This document shows positions 44,867 to 53,736 of a stretch of 64,000 nt of DNA, in pieces. Where the stretch lies: positions 1 through 64,000 of the forward strand of contig NZ_JACJSA010000010.1 of NCBI RefSeq assembly GCF_014697545.1, written 5' to 3'. The stretch's first letter is position 1. Every line of letters starts with the position of its first letter. The stretch is from Oscillatoria sp. FACHB-1407 (GTDB taxonomy: Bacteria > Cyanobacteriota > Cyanobacteriia > Elainellales > Elainellaceae). The notes under the pieces were generated by a model that was not told the DNA's origin, searched no databases, and worked only from the letters and a program-made list of their open reading frames with translations. The translations under genes were made by a program, and so were the position numbers.

Positions 44867-46597
44867 CATTTGTCCTTGCTTCGTTTGCAGCACCGACAAC
44901 AGGGGAGCCGCTTGCAAAAGGGTTTGCGTGTAGGGATGTTGGGGTTGGGTGAAGATAGTTTCCGTGTCTCCCAGTTCCACAATTTGACCCGCTTTCATGA
45001 CGGCAATGCGATCGCACAGGAACCTTGCGACCCAGAGATCGTGGGTGATAAAGAGGTAGGTCAGGTCAAATTCTCGCTTCAGATCCAGCATCAGGTTCAA
45101 CACCTGAGCCTGAACGCTGGCATCGAGCATACTGACGGGTTCATCGCAGATCAGCAGTTTGGGACGGGTAATCAGCGCACGGGCGATTGCCACACGTTGT
45201 TGTTGCCCGCCAGACAAGTCACTCGGATAGCGGTGGTAATAGTCGTCAACGGGGGTTAAGCCAACTCGCTCTAACATAGCTTCGACTTGCTTTTTAGCGG
45301 CGATCGCGTCGGCTAAATGATGGATCAGCAAAGGGTCAGCGATGCTCTGCCCAACGGTCATTGCTGGGTTGAGGCAGGCGTGGGGGTCTTGAAACACCAT
45401 TTGCATCTGCCGTCGCTGTTCCCGCAGTGCAGAAGGCGAGAGGCGAGTCAGGTTGTTCCCTAAAAACTCGACCTGTCCAGCCGTGGGGCGAATCAGATGC
45501 AGAATCGTGCGAGAGAGGGTGCTTTTGCCACAGCCCGACTCCCCGACCAAGCCCAAAATCTCACCTTGATAGAGGTCAAGGCTGACTCCATCTACCGCTT
45601 TGATGACGCTATTGGCTTGCTTGGTGATCAAACGAGCCACGAAATTTTGCTCCAGGGTGTAATGCTTTTGCAAATTCTCCAGGCGCAGTAAGGGAGTTTG
45701 GGGAACAGTCCCGTTGCTACCAGATGGAGGGGATGGAGGGGTTTGGGATGAACTGGAGTCAGCGTGAATGTGGAGGGCAGCTTCGAGGAGCGATCGCGTG
45801 TAGGGGTGCTGAGGCTGAGACAGAACGGTTTGGGTCTTGCCCTCCTCGACCAGATTACCGTCGTACATCACCGCAATGCGATCGCAATACTCCCCCACGA
45901 GAGCTAAGTCGTGAGAGATCAGCAACAATGCCATGTTGCGCTCTTTGCACAGACGGGTTAACTCTCGCAAAATTTGCGCGGAAACCGTCACATCCAGACT
46001 GGTGGTTGGCTCATCTGCCACGATCAACCGGGGATTTAGCAACAGAGCTAGAGCGATCGCCACCCGTTGCCGCATTCCGCCGCTAAACTCATGGGGATAT
46101 TGTGACCAGCGACTGGCAGGAATTTTGACCGCTTCTAACGTGGCGATCGCCCGTTCTTTAGCCGCTTGGCGTGACAAGTTGGGTTCATGTGCCAGCAGGG
46201 TCTCAACGCAATGCTCTCCAATGGTCATCAACGGGTCGAGACGAGTCATCGGGTCTTGAAACACCAACGCTACGGCTTCACCCCGAAACTGGCGCAACTC
46301 GGTTGGGTTAAAATCCAACACCGATCGCCCGTCAAACAACACTCGTCCTTCAATCTGCGTGGAACGAGGCAACAACCGCATTGCCGCCCGTCCGAGCGTG
46401 GACTTGCCACAACCCGACTCCCCGACCAACCCCAACCGCTCACCGGGGTTCAGCGTTAGGGAAACATTGTTGACAGCCCAACGGGTCGGGGGCGCAGGCA
46501 ACGAGTTTGGGTCAGAAGATTCAGCCAGAGCAGAGGAACCGCTGCGTTGAGGGTAAGCGACTCGCAACTGGTCAATACAAAATAGGGCACTGGTCAT
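44849..46597 (-). CDS. Fused dipeptide/oligopeptide ABC transporter ATP-binding protein
   Basis: A 582-residue protein with two complete ABC domains, as in fused DppDF/GsiA-type ATPases. Domain 1: Walker A GLVGESGCGKSTLG, signature FSGGMRQRVAIA, Walker B LIVADEPTTSLD. Domain 2: GLVGESGCGKSTLS, LSGGQQQRVAIA, LLICDEPVSMLD. Oligopeptide-type C-terminal cysteine-rich tails are missing. The permease and binding-protein genes are not adjacent. ATG at 46597 (MTSALFCIDQL) is preferred; a frame to 46618 adds seven residues. Confidence 0.9.
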   Translation of the reverse strand: MTSALFCIDQLRVAYPQRSGSSALAESSDPNSLPAPPTRWAVNNVSLTLNPGERLGLVGESGCGKSTLGRAAMRLLPRSTQIEGRVLFDGRSVLDFNPTELRQFRGEAVALVFQDPMTRLDPLMTIGEHCVETLLAHEPNLSRQAAKERAIATLEAVKIPASRWSQYPHEFSGGMRQRVAIALALLLNPRLIVADEPTTSLDVTVSAQILRELTRLCKERNMALLLISHDLALVGEYCDRIAVMYDGNLVEEGKTQTVLSQPQHPYTRSLLEAALHIHADSSSSQTPPSPPSGSNGTVPQTPLLRLENLQKHYTLEQNFVARLITKQANSVIKAVDGVSLDLYQGEILGLVGESGCGKSTLSRTILHLIRPTAGQVEFLGNNLTRLSPSALREQRRQMQMVFQDPHACLNPAMTVGQSIADPLLIHHLADAIAAKKQVEAMLERVGLTPVDDYYHRYPSDLSGGQQQRVAIARALITRPKLLICDEPVSMLDASVQAQVLNLMLDLKREFDLTYLFITHDLWVARFLCDRIAVMKAGQIVELGDTETIFTQPQHPYTQTLLQAAPLLSVLQTKQGQMERIND

Positions 46598-46937
46598 TGC
46601 CACTGAGTTCCATCGCAAAGGAGCAAACGAGGTAGAAGAGCAAAGTAGACATCATATAGCAGGTTATATTCCACTACTCAATCTCCACCTTGCCCTCATC
46701 AACATGCTCTCAGAAATCGGGAACGTCTAGCTCGTTATATCAAGCACCTCTGTCTTAAATTGTGTAGTTCATTACTTTTAGCGATCGCAACGGTCTATTT
46801 TGTCACTTAAGGCACGGTTAAGGATGCAACAACTAAGTGCCCCTGCAACTGATAATCTTATGGAGTATCGTGAAGGGATTGGTCTCTTTTGACTCAAATT
46901 TCCCTAATTTCCACCATTTGCAGGCTTATAGCTGTCC
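46598..46937. other. Promoter region of acyl-ACP reductase; no ado gene
   Basis: 340 nt without a coding frame. In many cyanobacteria the aldehyde-deformylating oxygenase gene lies directly upstream of acyl-ACP reductase; here there is none. A candidate -10 element (GATAATCTTAT, 46851-46861) lies about 75 nt upstream of the start codon. Confidence 0.5.
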
Positions 46938-47963
46938 ATGTTTGGTCTAATTGGTCATCTCACAAGTTTAGAACACGCTCAATCCGTTGCTAGAGAGTTA
47001 GGTTATCCAGAATATGCTGACCAGGGGTTAGACTTCTGGTGTAGTGCTCCACCTCAAATCGTAGACACGATCAAAGTAACCAGTGCGACTGGTCAACAAA
47101 TTGAAGGGCGATACGTCGAGTCCTGCTTTTTACCAGAAATGCTAGCCACCCGACGCATCAAAGCCGCTACCCGCAAAATTATCAACGCCATGGCTCATGC
47201 TCAGAAGCATGGCATCGACATTACCGCTCTGGGCGGGTTCTCCTCCATCATCTTCGAGAATTTCAATCTGGAGCAGATCCAACAGGTTCGCAATATCAAG
47301 CTAGAGTTTGAACGGTTTACAACAGGCAATACCCACACCGCTTACATCATTTGCCGTCAGGTCGAGCAGGTCGCGCCGAAGCTGGGCATTGATCTCGCTA
47401 AAGCAACCGTTGCGGTCTGTGGGGCGACAGGCGATATCGGCAGTGCGGTGTGCCGTTGGCTGGATGCCCGTACGGATGTAGCTGAATTGCTGTTGATCGC
47501 GCGCAACCAGGAACGACTGCAAGCGTTGCAGGGCGAACTCGGTCGGGGCAAAATTATGAGCCTTGAAGAAGCGTTACCTCAAGCCGATATTGTGGTTTGG
47601 GTTGCCAGTATGCCCAAAGGGGTTGAGATTGACCCAACCACTTTGAAGCAACCCTGTCTCATGATTGATGGAGGGTATCCCAAAAACTTGGCAACAATGA
47701 TCAAACATCCAGGAGTGCATGTGCTGAATGGGGGTATCGTGGAACACTCCCTCGACATCGACTGGAAAATCATGAAGATTGTCAATATGGATGTCCCCGC
47801 TCGTCAACTGTTTGCTTGCTTTGCGGAGTCTATGTTGTTGGAGTTTGAGAAGCTCTACACCAACTTCTCCTGGGGACGCAACCAGATCACACTCGACAAG
47901 ATGGATTTGATTGGACAGGCTTCCATCAAACATGGATTCCAACCGCTGTTAACGGTCGCCTAA
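46938..47963 (+). CDS. aar: Long-chain acyl-[acyl-carrier-protein] reductase
   Basis: Reduces fatty acyl-ACP with NADPH to fatty aldehyde, the first step of cyanobacterial alkane synthesis. It is 341 residues; the Rossmann NADPH motif [10 protein letters not shown] lies at 161-170 and the acyl-accepting Cys, C294 in LFACFAESM, matches the catalytic Cys294 known in the Synechococcus enzyme. The N-terminal half ([18 protein letters not shown]) is the usual family start. Its partner aldehyde oxygenase (ADO) is not adjacent, so alkane production depends on a distant ado or the pathway ends at aldehyde/fatty alcohol. Confidence 0.97.
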   Translation: MFGLIGHLTSLEHAQSVARELGYPEYADQGLDFWCSAPPQIVDTIKVTSATGQQIEGRYVESCFLPEMLATRRIKAATRKIINAMAHAQKHGIDITALGGFSSIIFENFNLEQIQQVRNIKLEFERFTTGNTHTAYIICRQVEQVAPKLGIDLAKATVAVCGATGDIGSAVCRWLDARTDVAELLLIARNQERLQALQGELGRGKIMSLEEALPQADIVVWVASMPKGVEIDPTTLKQPCLMIDGGYPKNLATMIKHPGVHVLNGGIVEHSLDIDWKIMKIVNMDVPARQLFACFAESMLLEFEKLYTNFSWGRNQITLDKMDLIGQASIKHGFQPLLTVA

Positions 47964-47972
47964 TTGGCAGGA

Positions 47973-48032
47973 TGAAGCATTTGCAGTGAAAAGCTCTGGC
48001 AGAAGGCAAAGGGTGTTCATGCAAATGCTTCA
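47973..48032. terminator. Inverted repeat between convergent aar and CDF genes
   Basis: TGAAGCATTTGCA (47973-47985) and TGCAAATGCTTCA (48020-48032) are perfect 13-bp inverted repeats with a 34-nt loop, beginning 9 nt after the aar stop. The right arm ends four bases before the opposing stop codon. It is likely a bidirectional transcript-end structure; no T-run is present. Confidence 0.55.
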
Positions 48033-48035
48033 CGC

Positions 48036-49016
48036 CTACTCTGTTTTATTGACGGTTTCTAAGATTGGTAGAGCAGGTGGGTTAGACAGATTGAGCGGTT
48101 TGATTCGCAACGGATTCGCCATCTGTAACATTACTTCTGAAAGATTGAACTCTCGTTGCAACGTCTCTTGAATGTGAAATAAGAGGCGATCGCGCTCTTG
48201 TCCATCGGTGCTCTCAACCGTTAACTGAGCCATCAGCAACTCTTGTCCAGGGGCGATCGCCCATGCTCGTAAGGTGTTCACTTCCTTCACCCCTTCCATT
48301 TGCTCAATGTGCGTTTGGATTTGAGCTAAATCGAGATGGCTCGGCGTTTTTTCTAACAAAATATCCAAACTTTGGCGAATTAGCGGAATTGCACCAACGA
48401 CCACGAACACCGCTACGAGCAAGCTAATCGCGCCATCTGCCCAATTCCATTGCCATGCCCAGATAGCGATCGCCGCGAGCAGCACCCCCACCGAGCTAAT
48501 CGCATCGGCAACCATATGCAGAAATGCGCCGCGCAAGTTCAGATCGTGGTGACTGTGATCGTGCAGTAGAAAAGCATTCAGGCTATTAATACCCAGACCC
48601 ACCGCCGCCGTAATTAGCATCGGCATTCCCAGAATCTCAACTTCCGGGGCTTGCAGTCGGGTCATAGCCTCCCAACCAATCCACAGGGCGATCGCCACTA
48701 ACCCAATACCATTTGCCAGGGCAGCTAGAATCTCGACCCGTCGATAACCAAACGGTGCCCGATCTGAGACAGGCAAGCGAGCTAGCCAGGTTGCGACCAG
48801 AGCTAACCCCAGTGCCAAACAATCAGACACCATGTGGCCTGCTTCGGCCACCAGTGCCAGACTGTGGCTTGTGAAACCGACAATCAGTTCGGCGATCGCA
48901 AATCCGCCAATCAACAGCAAGGCAGTCAGCAGAAGCCGAGCCTTACTGGGATCAGAGGCGTTCACAGCATGGGTATGGTTACAACCCGGATGACAATCAG
49001 CGGAATGATAATGCAT
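48036..49016 (-). CDS. Cation diffusion facilitator (CDF) metal exporter
   Basis: A 326-residue CzcD-like antiporter exporting Zn2+/Co2+/Cd2+ in exchange for protons. Six membrane helices; metal-site motifs HMVSD (TM2) and HMVAD (TM5) both HxxxD, giving the Zn-type site. A His/Cys-rich N-terminus (MHYHSADCHPGCNHTH) and an internal His cluster (HDHSHHD) are metal-binding. The C-terminal cytosolic domain is ferredoxin-like. ATG at 49016 is chosen; an upstream ATG frame to 49055 is possible. Confidence 0.92.
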   Translation of the reverse strand: MHYHSADCHPGCNHTHAVNASDPSKARLLLTALLLIGGFAIAELIVGFTSHSLALVAEAGHMVSDCLALGLALVATWLARLPVSDRAPFGYRRVEILAALANGIGLVAIALWIGWEAMTRLQAPEVEILGMPMLITAAVGLGINSLNAFLLHDHSHHDLNLRGAFLHMVADAISSVGVLLAAIAIWAWQWNWADGAISLLVAVFVVVGAIPLIRQSLDILLEKTPSHLDLAQIQTHIEQMEGVKEVNTLRAWAIAPGQELLMAQLTVESTDGQERDRLLFHIQETLQREFNLSEVMLQMANPLRIKPLNLSNPPALPILETVNKTE

Positions 49017-49196
49017 TACGGCACCAGAAGGCACGAGCAATAAATCGTCAAACACCAGATTAACCCTAAAGGAAGGGAGTAGGGGAGGAAGGAGGAAAGG
49101 ATAAACGATAAAGGATGAAGGATCAAAGGGAAGAGGTGCGATTTATCGCGTCTGTGAGAGGGAGGGAGTGGGAGAGGGGGAGTAGGGGAGTAATTT

Positions 49197-49360
49197 AACG
49201 TCATCTCGGGTTAAGCATTGGCGAATCAATTCGCGGCTATCAGAACCAAATCCGCCTTCGCAGACTCAGAAAAATCAAGGGTTTGCTGAACCGACGCAGG
49301 TCGGTTTTGTTCCTGTAGCTGCGGTTTCAACCGCCAAGATCCTTATCCCGAACTCAGACC
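49197..49360 (+). mobile_element. MITE-like element copy B, 164 bp
   Basis: Left end AACGTCATCTCGGGTTAAG, right end CTTATCCCGAACTCAGACC, imperfect terminal inverted repeats of about 19 bp. Flanked by AATTT on both sides (49192-49196 and 49361-49365), a perfect 5-bp direct repeat as expected from target duplication. Internal blocks are the same as in copies C and D. No coding capacity. Confidence 0.85.
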
Positions 49361-49388
49361 AATTTGAATTGTGAAGGCGACGAATGCT

Positions 49389-49418
49389 TGTACGGGTTTG
49401 GCAGTGCCAAACCCCTCC
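49389..49418. repeat. Hairpin repeat GGGTTTG.CAGTGCCAAACCC, copy 2
   Basis: Identical to 42310-42339 except one base (GGGTTTGGCAGTGCCAAACCC). Lies just after MITE copy B. The whole gap 49017-49491 also carries GGATAAA-like copies at 49095-49125 and no gene. Confidence 0.75.
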
Positions 49419-49491
49419 CCAACGCTGATTTGCCCATAAAACTGTTTAAATCGGTATCAGGTTAATTTAATACCCCATTACTCCATCACCC

Positions 49492-50712
49492 TTACTCTGC
49501 CTGGAGTGCTTTAAAACTCTCCTTGGGAATCAAGGTATGAATACCCTTGACGATATCGACGACCTGAGACACTTCAAAGTCGATCGCCGCACTTGCATAG
49601 AGCAATGCATCGGGTTTCGTTAGCCCATACTTCTCGTTGACAATTCGCAGGTATTCGCGCACCGATTTCTTCATTGCCTCATCCAGGTCGCGATCGAGCC
49701 CGATGGCAATCCAGGCATCCTCGATTTCGCCCATCGGAGTGTCGAGCGTCATGTCTTTATGAAGGACTAACTCAAAGGTTGGGGTTAACGAACACTCGAT
49801 CGCAGTTAGAGCCACTTCGCCATTACCCTGGGCACAATGCGGATCACCCGCGTAAAAGAGCGCACCGGGCACTTGAACAGGCAAATATAAGCTGCTGCCA
49901 ACACCCAGATCTTTGATATCGACATTGCCACCATAATTTCCAGGAGGAACTGAGTTAACCGCCTCTTCAACATTGGCAGGCACAATGCCCATCAGCCCCA
50001 TAAAGGGTTTTAGCGGAATCTCTAAGTCGGGCAAGCCGTTACTCGGTTTAAAGATCCCGACATCCCGGCTGCGTTCAATGGGAATCACTTTGGTGTAGAT
50101 CGGCGCGTTGTTTTCGGGATACTCCCCTGGCAGGGAGCCGCGACCGTGGCGGTTAGAAATGACACCATAGGGCGATCGATAATTCAATGCCAGCGTTTTA
50201 ATTTCGAGTACGTCACCGGGTTCTGCGCCCTCCACATAGATTGGACCTGTGATCACGTGTGGACCCGGACCCGACTTAGGCACTTCTGCTTTGACTCGTA
50301 TCTGATCAGGCAAAATATCTTCACGTTTGATACCACCCGCTGTCAGAAATTCAGTGGTATCGCCCTGATCAGGCAAGATGCCCTCATGAGACACCGTATT
50401 CATAATCAGGCGATCGCCCGATTGCACTCTTAGAATCGGTGGACTGTCTGGCTTAAACAATTCCCCCCAAATCACGTTTCCGGGCACCGACAGCACACGA
50501 TACGTACGACCACTGGCATGTGCCGGAGAGAACCAGAATGACCAACCTATCAACACCAGGGACGTGGCGATCGCCCCTGTTAGCACCAGCCATATCTTGC
50601 GCTTTCGAGACTTGGGTTGAAGCGATCGCCCCCAGACTTGGAGTGTGCTCTGAAGGGATGTAATGAGTGTTAGCAAAACGCGCCCTAATTTATTCTGCTC
50701 AAAGTATTTCAA
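49492..50712 (-). CDS. Acetamidase/formamidase family protein, exported
   Basis: A 406-residue FmdA_AmdA family amidase hydrolysing formamide or acetamide to ammonia and acid. Conserved parts: VISNRHGRGSLPGEYP, YGGNVDIKDLGVGSSLYLPVQVPGALFYAGDPHCAQGNGEVALTAIE (read in parts) and MTLDTPMGEIEDAWIAIGLD. Unusually it starts with a membrane/signal segment (about 38-68) ending in HAS, so it is probably periplasmic or membrane-tethered, while most characterised enzymes are cytoplasmic. No transport or urea genes lie adjacent. The substrate is inferred. Confidence 0.88.
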   Translation of the reverse strand: MKYFEQNKLGRVLLTLITSLQSTLQVWGRSLQPKSRKRKIWLVLTGAIATSLVLIGWSFWFSPAHASGRTYRVLSVPGNVIWGELFKPDSPPILRVQSGDRLIMNTVSHEGILPDQGDTTEFLTAGGIKREDILPDQIRVKAEVPKSGPGPHVITGPIYVEGAEPGDVLEIKTLALNYRSPYGVISNRHGRGSLPGEYPENNAPIYTKVIPIERSRDVGIFKPSNGLPDLEIPLKPFMGLMGIVPANVEEAVNSVPPGNYGGNVDIKDLGVGSSLYLPVQVPGALFYAGDPHCAQGNGEVALTAIECSLTPTFELVLHKDMTLDTPMGEIEDAWIAIGLDRDLDEAMKKSVREYLRIVNEKYGLTKPDALLYASAAIDFEVSQVVDIVKGIHTLIPKESFKALQAE

Positions 50713-51041
50713 CGGTTACCAGCCTCCTGCAACGCCACTGAATCAATGCTGGACATTAGTGAACTGTCTTTCCTGGAGGCTATTTGTAGTGCGAATTACA
50801 TCTGTATGGCTCGGTACACCGTTTAAGAGCAGATCTCTATCTTTAGACATAGAAACTTTGCCCTCTGATTGCTTGGGTACTGGCGACTGATTCTAAAAAT
50901 TCCTGCTTTGGGCTAGTACCAATGTGTCGGGTTGAATCTACAACGACCAACTCCAACTGGGTGAAGCCACTGAGCCAGCAATTCGTCACAATAGTCAGGG
51001 TAATCAACCCTGAGTGAACGATGTACTCAGGCAGTTAAGGC
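50713..51041. other. Gene-free divergent region
   Basis: 329 nt between the divergent amidase and DUF554 genes. A frame across 50663-50890 overlaps the amidase antisense and lacks features. No tRNA or repeat noticed; presumably promoters for both genes. Confidence 0.4.
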
Positions 51042-51785
51042 ATGACACTTGATTTTTGGGCAAGAACCAGTGGCACCTGGATTAATGTAGCTACCATTAT
51101 CTTAGGAACCCTGGTGGGAGTCGGATTGGGCGGACGTTTACCGCTACGGATGCAGCAAATCATCACTCAGGCACTCGGCTTGATCACCCTGTTTGTAGGC
51201 TTGAGTCTGGCTAACAGCTTGAACGAAGGACGGGCAGGGGTGGTCGATGGGGTGATCTTAGGATTGCTGGTGCTCGTCGTAGGGGGATTGCTTGGAGAGT
51301 GGTGCCAACTCGAAAAAGCTCTAGAGGCGATCGGGGATTGGCTCAAAACCCGCTTTAAAGGAAAAGGCAAATTTACTGAGGGATTTGTCGCTGCCAGTTT
51401 ACTATTTTGTGTGGGACCGCTCGCCCTGATCGGCAGCCTCAACAACGGACTGGTGGGAGATAGCCGTTTGCTGGTTCTCAAAGCCTCAATGGATGGACTC
51501 GCGGCGATCGCTCTGACGAGTGGCTATGGGATGGGGGTCGGCTTTTCGGCTCTTAGTATCCTGCTTTATCAAGGTGGAATCTCCCTGGCAGCAGGTCTAC
51601 TGGCTCAAGCCCTGCCAGATCCGGCAACCTCCCCTTTAGTAATGTTGGTCACGGGCGTAGGCGGGTTGATGATTGTGGGGTTATCGTTAAATCTTTTGGA
51701 AATTGCAAAGGTTAGAGTTGCCTCATTTTTACCCGCTCTCCTGTTAGCTCCAATCGTTCATAGCCTTATAGAGTGGCTGACTTAG
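51042..51785 (+). CDS. DUF554 family membrane protein (YdfK/YqgA-like)
   Basis: A 247-residue polytopic membrane protein of the DUF554 family: GTWINVATIILGTLVGVGLGGRLP begins the fold, with GxLLGEWxxLE (GLLGEWCQLEKALE), FVAASLLFCVGPLALIGSLNNGLVGDSRLLVLKASMDGLAAIAL and SLNLLEIAKVRVASFLPALLLAP (in parts). Six or more helices with an inside loop. Function unknown; proposed transporters in the literature are not established. Monocistronic; about 100 nt before the response regulator. Confidence 0.9.
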   Translation: MTLDFWARTSGTWINVATIILGTLVGVGLGGRLPLRMQQIITQALGLITLFVGLSLANSLNEGRAGVVDGVILGLLVLVVGGLLGEWCQLEKALEAIGDWLKTRFKGKGKFTEGFVAASLLFCVGPLALIGSLNNGLVGDSRLLVLKASMDGLAAIALTSGYGMGVGFSALSILLYQGGISLAAGLLAQALPDPATSPLVMLVTGVGGLMIVGLSLNLLEIAKVRVASFLPALLLAPIVHSLIEWLT

Positions 51786-51893
51786 TTGATCGCTTGCTAG
51801 AGAGGCGGTTTACTAAGATTACAAATGAATAAAAATAGATGAATCTATGCTGTAGCGATAGATTCTTTCCAACGGTGAAGTAGGAGTACTGTG

Positions 51894-52556
51894 ATGACCA
51901 TGTCTTCTGACGCATCCCCAATGCGGATTCTGATTGTAGAAGATGACCCAATGATGCAACTGGGTCTAGAGCAGTCTCTCTCCAGTCAACCTGGAATGAC
52001 GGTTGTAGGACGGGCTGATGATGGCTATCTGGCGGTTGAGGCGGCTCTCAAGCTCAAACCAGATGTCATTGTGATGGATATTGGTTTGCCGCGCCTGGAC
52101 GGCATTGCAGCCACCCAACAGATCAAAACCGCTTTGCCAGAGGTGCGCGTGGTGATGTTGACCTCTCACACCACTGAGAATGAAGTGATTGGAGCCTTGT
52201 CGAGTGGTGCCGATGCGTATTGTGTCAAGGGCACTAGTGTCGATCGCCTGCTGACTGCGATCGCGGCCGCCCAAGAAGGAGCCAGTTATCTAGACCCACA
52301 GGTTGCCCGTCGAGTCATGGATCACCTCAAATCACCCGCACCTAATGAAGAATCAGTAACGGTTGGGCAACTTTCACAACGCGAATTAGAGGTGCTTAAA
52401 TTGATGGTTGAGGGACATAGCAATCCGGAAATTGCAGCTGCACTTTACCTCAGCCCTAACACAGTAAAAACCCATGTTCGCGGCATTATGAATAAACTTG
52501 CAGTAGACGATCGCGTTCAGGCAGCAGTCGTCGCTTTAAGAGCAGGGTTAGTCTAA
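51894..52556 (+). CDS. NarL/FixJ-type response regulator
   Basis: A 220-residue two-domain regulator. Receiver: IVEDDPMM acidic pair, phospho-acceptor D in VIVMDIGLPRLDG (about 60), T in MLTSHT and K in YCVKGTSVD. Output: LuxR-type HTH LSQRELEVLKLMVEGHSNPEIAAALYLSPNTVKTHVRGIMNKL (in parts). No histidine kinase is adjacent. Start taken at ATG 51894, 7 nt after AGGAG; GTG 51891 and ATG 51900 are alternatives. Confidence 0.93.
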   Translation: MTMSSDASPMRILIVEDDPMMQLGLEQSLSSQPGMTVVGRADDGYLAVEAALKLKPDVIVMDIGLPRLDGIAATQQIKTALPEVRVVMLTSHTTENEVIGALSSGADAYCVKGTSVDRLLTAIAAAQEGASYLDPQVARRVMDHLKSPAPNEESVTVGQLSQRELEVLKLMVEGHSNPEIAAALYLSPNTVKTHVRGIMNKLAVDDRVQAAVVALRAGLV

Positions 52557-53141
52557 GAAAGAACAGGTTGACTACTGCAATTTACATTTCTCTACCTCCC
52601 TCTTTTGGTAGAGGTTGATTGCATGGATTCATCATGTTTTTCATACTTTCACTCAGGTATGTTTAAAGATTCATAAGAAGTTTATAGATCTATATCCATA
52701 AGTTCAGCGAAAATCCTTCTGAAACCTGACCCAGAAACCAGATTAAGTGACTAGAATGATTATTATTCTGTGGACACCAATCCCACTTTTCGCTAAGGAT
52801 AATTTCGCTCTCTTTTGTTAAGATGTGTTGATTTCAGAACAATTGGTAGCAGATCAAAACTCAATCAATAGCAGTCCATCTAATCTGCTTACTGCTATCA
52901 ACATCAAAACAACTAAAACTCCCAGTTAAGAGCTTAATTCAAGCTCAATTCAAACAAGTTGTATTTCCCTGCCCCCTGATTGTGTTTCCCTTCCGTAACG
53001 CAGATGTTGCCCCCGATTGTGTGCGTTACAAGGTAAAAAATTCGCCCCCAATATTATCAGGCCTACGTTTGCGAGGCGATTATCTGCCCAATTTAGACCA
53101 ACGTATTGGTTGGACATATCCTTATGAAGACGCTTGACGCT
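52557..53141. promoter_or_regulatory. AT-rich 585-nt region with inverted repeat before PadR gene
   Basis: No convincing gene. CTCTACC (52590-52596) and GGTAGAG (52607-52613) form a hairpin after the response regulator. GTAACGCA (52995-53002) and TGCGTTAC (53022-53029) are perfect inverted repeats with a 19-nt loop, about 113 nt upstream of PadR; an almost identical CCCCYGATTGTGT occurs twice (52974-52986, 53009-53021). These may be an operator region of the PadR-type regulator. Confidence 0.45.
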
Positions 53142-53504
53142 ATGACAACGTTTGAAGATATCTACCAATTCTTTCGGAACCCACCTCCGTTCTATCTCAA
53201 CAAAGAATTGGCAGTCTGTTATGTACTTGATGTCCTGCTCCGTAAAGATTCCTACGGCACAGAGCTAATTCAGTTGTTAGAGAACGAGTACCCAACCTAT
53301 CGTCTCTCCGATACGGTTTTGTACAGTGCTCTCAAATTTCTGGAGGATGCTGCTGCAATTACAGGTTATTGGAAAAAAGTCGAAGGTAGAGGGCGTCCTA
53401 GACGGATGTATCAAGTTACCCCTGAGTGGCAGCAGAAAGCTCAAGAGCTTGCCCGCCTATGGCATGGTTACGCATCGCGTCAGACTCCAACCCCGCAACA
53501 CTAA
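53142..53504 (+). CDS. PadR family transcriptional regulator
   Basis: About 120 residues, winged helix-turn-helix. FYLNKELAVCYVLDVLLRKDSYGTELIQLLENEYPTYRLSDTVLYSALKFLEDAAAITGYWKKVEGRGRPRRMYQVTPEW (in parts) is the PadR DNA-binding core including the beta-wing (GRGRPRRMYQ). Starts at 53124 or 53106 are also in frame; MTTFEDIYQF at 53142 is preferred because homologues start near it. Target unknown; it may autoregulate through the upstream inverted repeat. Confidence 0.82.
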   Translation: MTTFEDIYQFFRNPPPFYLNKELAVCYVLDVLLRKDSYGTELIQLLENEYPTYRLSDTVLYSALKFLEDAAAITGYWKKVEGRGRPRRMYQVTPEWQQKAQELARLWHGYASRQTPTPQH

Positions 53505-53736
53505 TTCAGTGTTCATGCGATGAATGCCATCTACTGTGATACGGCAATGCTCGTAAAGTGGGCAGCCTTCATCTTGCTACTTTAGTAGTAGGATGAACGT
53601 TGCCCACTTCCGCTAAGCACATCTCAATTCCACTATCTCCAGAAGCTCGATAGGGTTTTTGGAGAATGTTGTTTAGATGTTAATGCTTCATCTGAGCTTG
53701 ACCTGCACTCCTTATCTGCCAATTGTCCTTGGTTAT

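Noticed and set aside
46598-46937. Hidden aldehyde oxygenase (ado) gene upstream of aar
   Set aside because: Neither strand has an open frame long enough (about 230 codons expected) or with the di-iron motifs.
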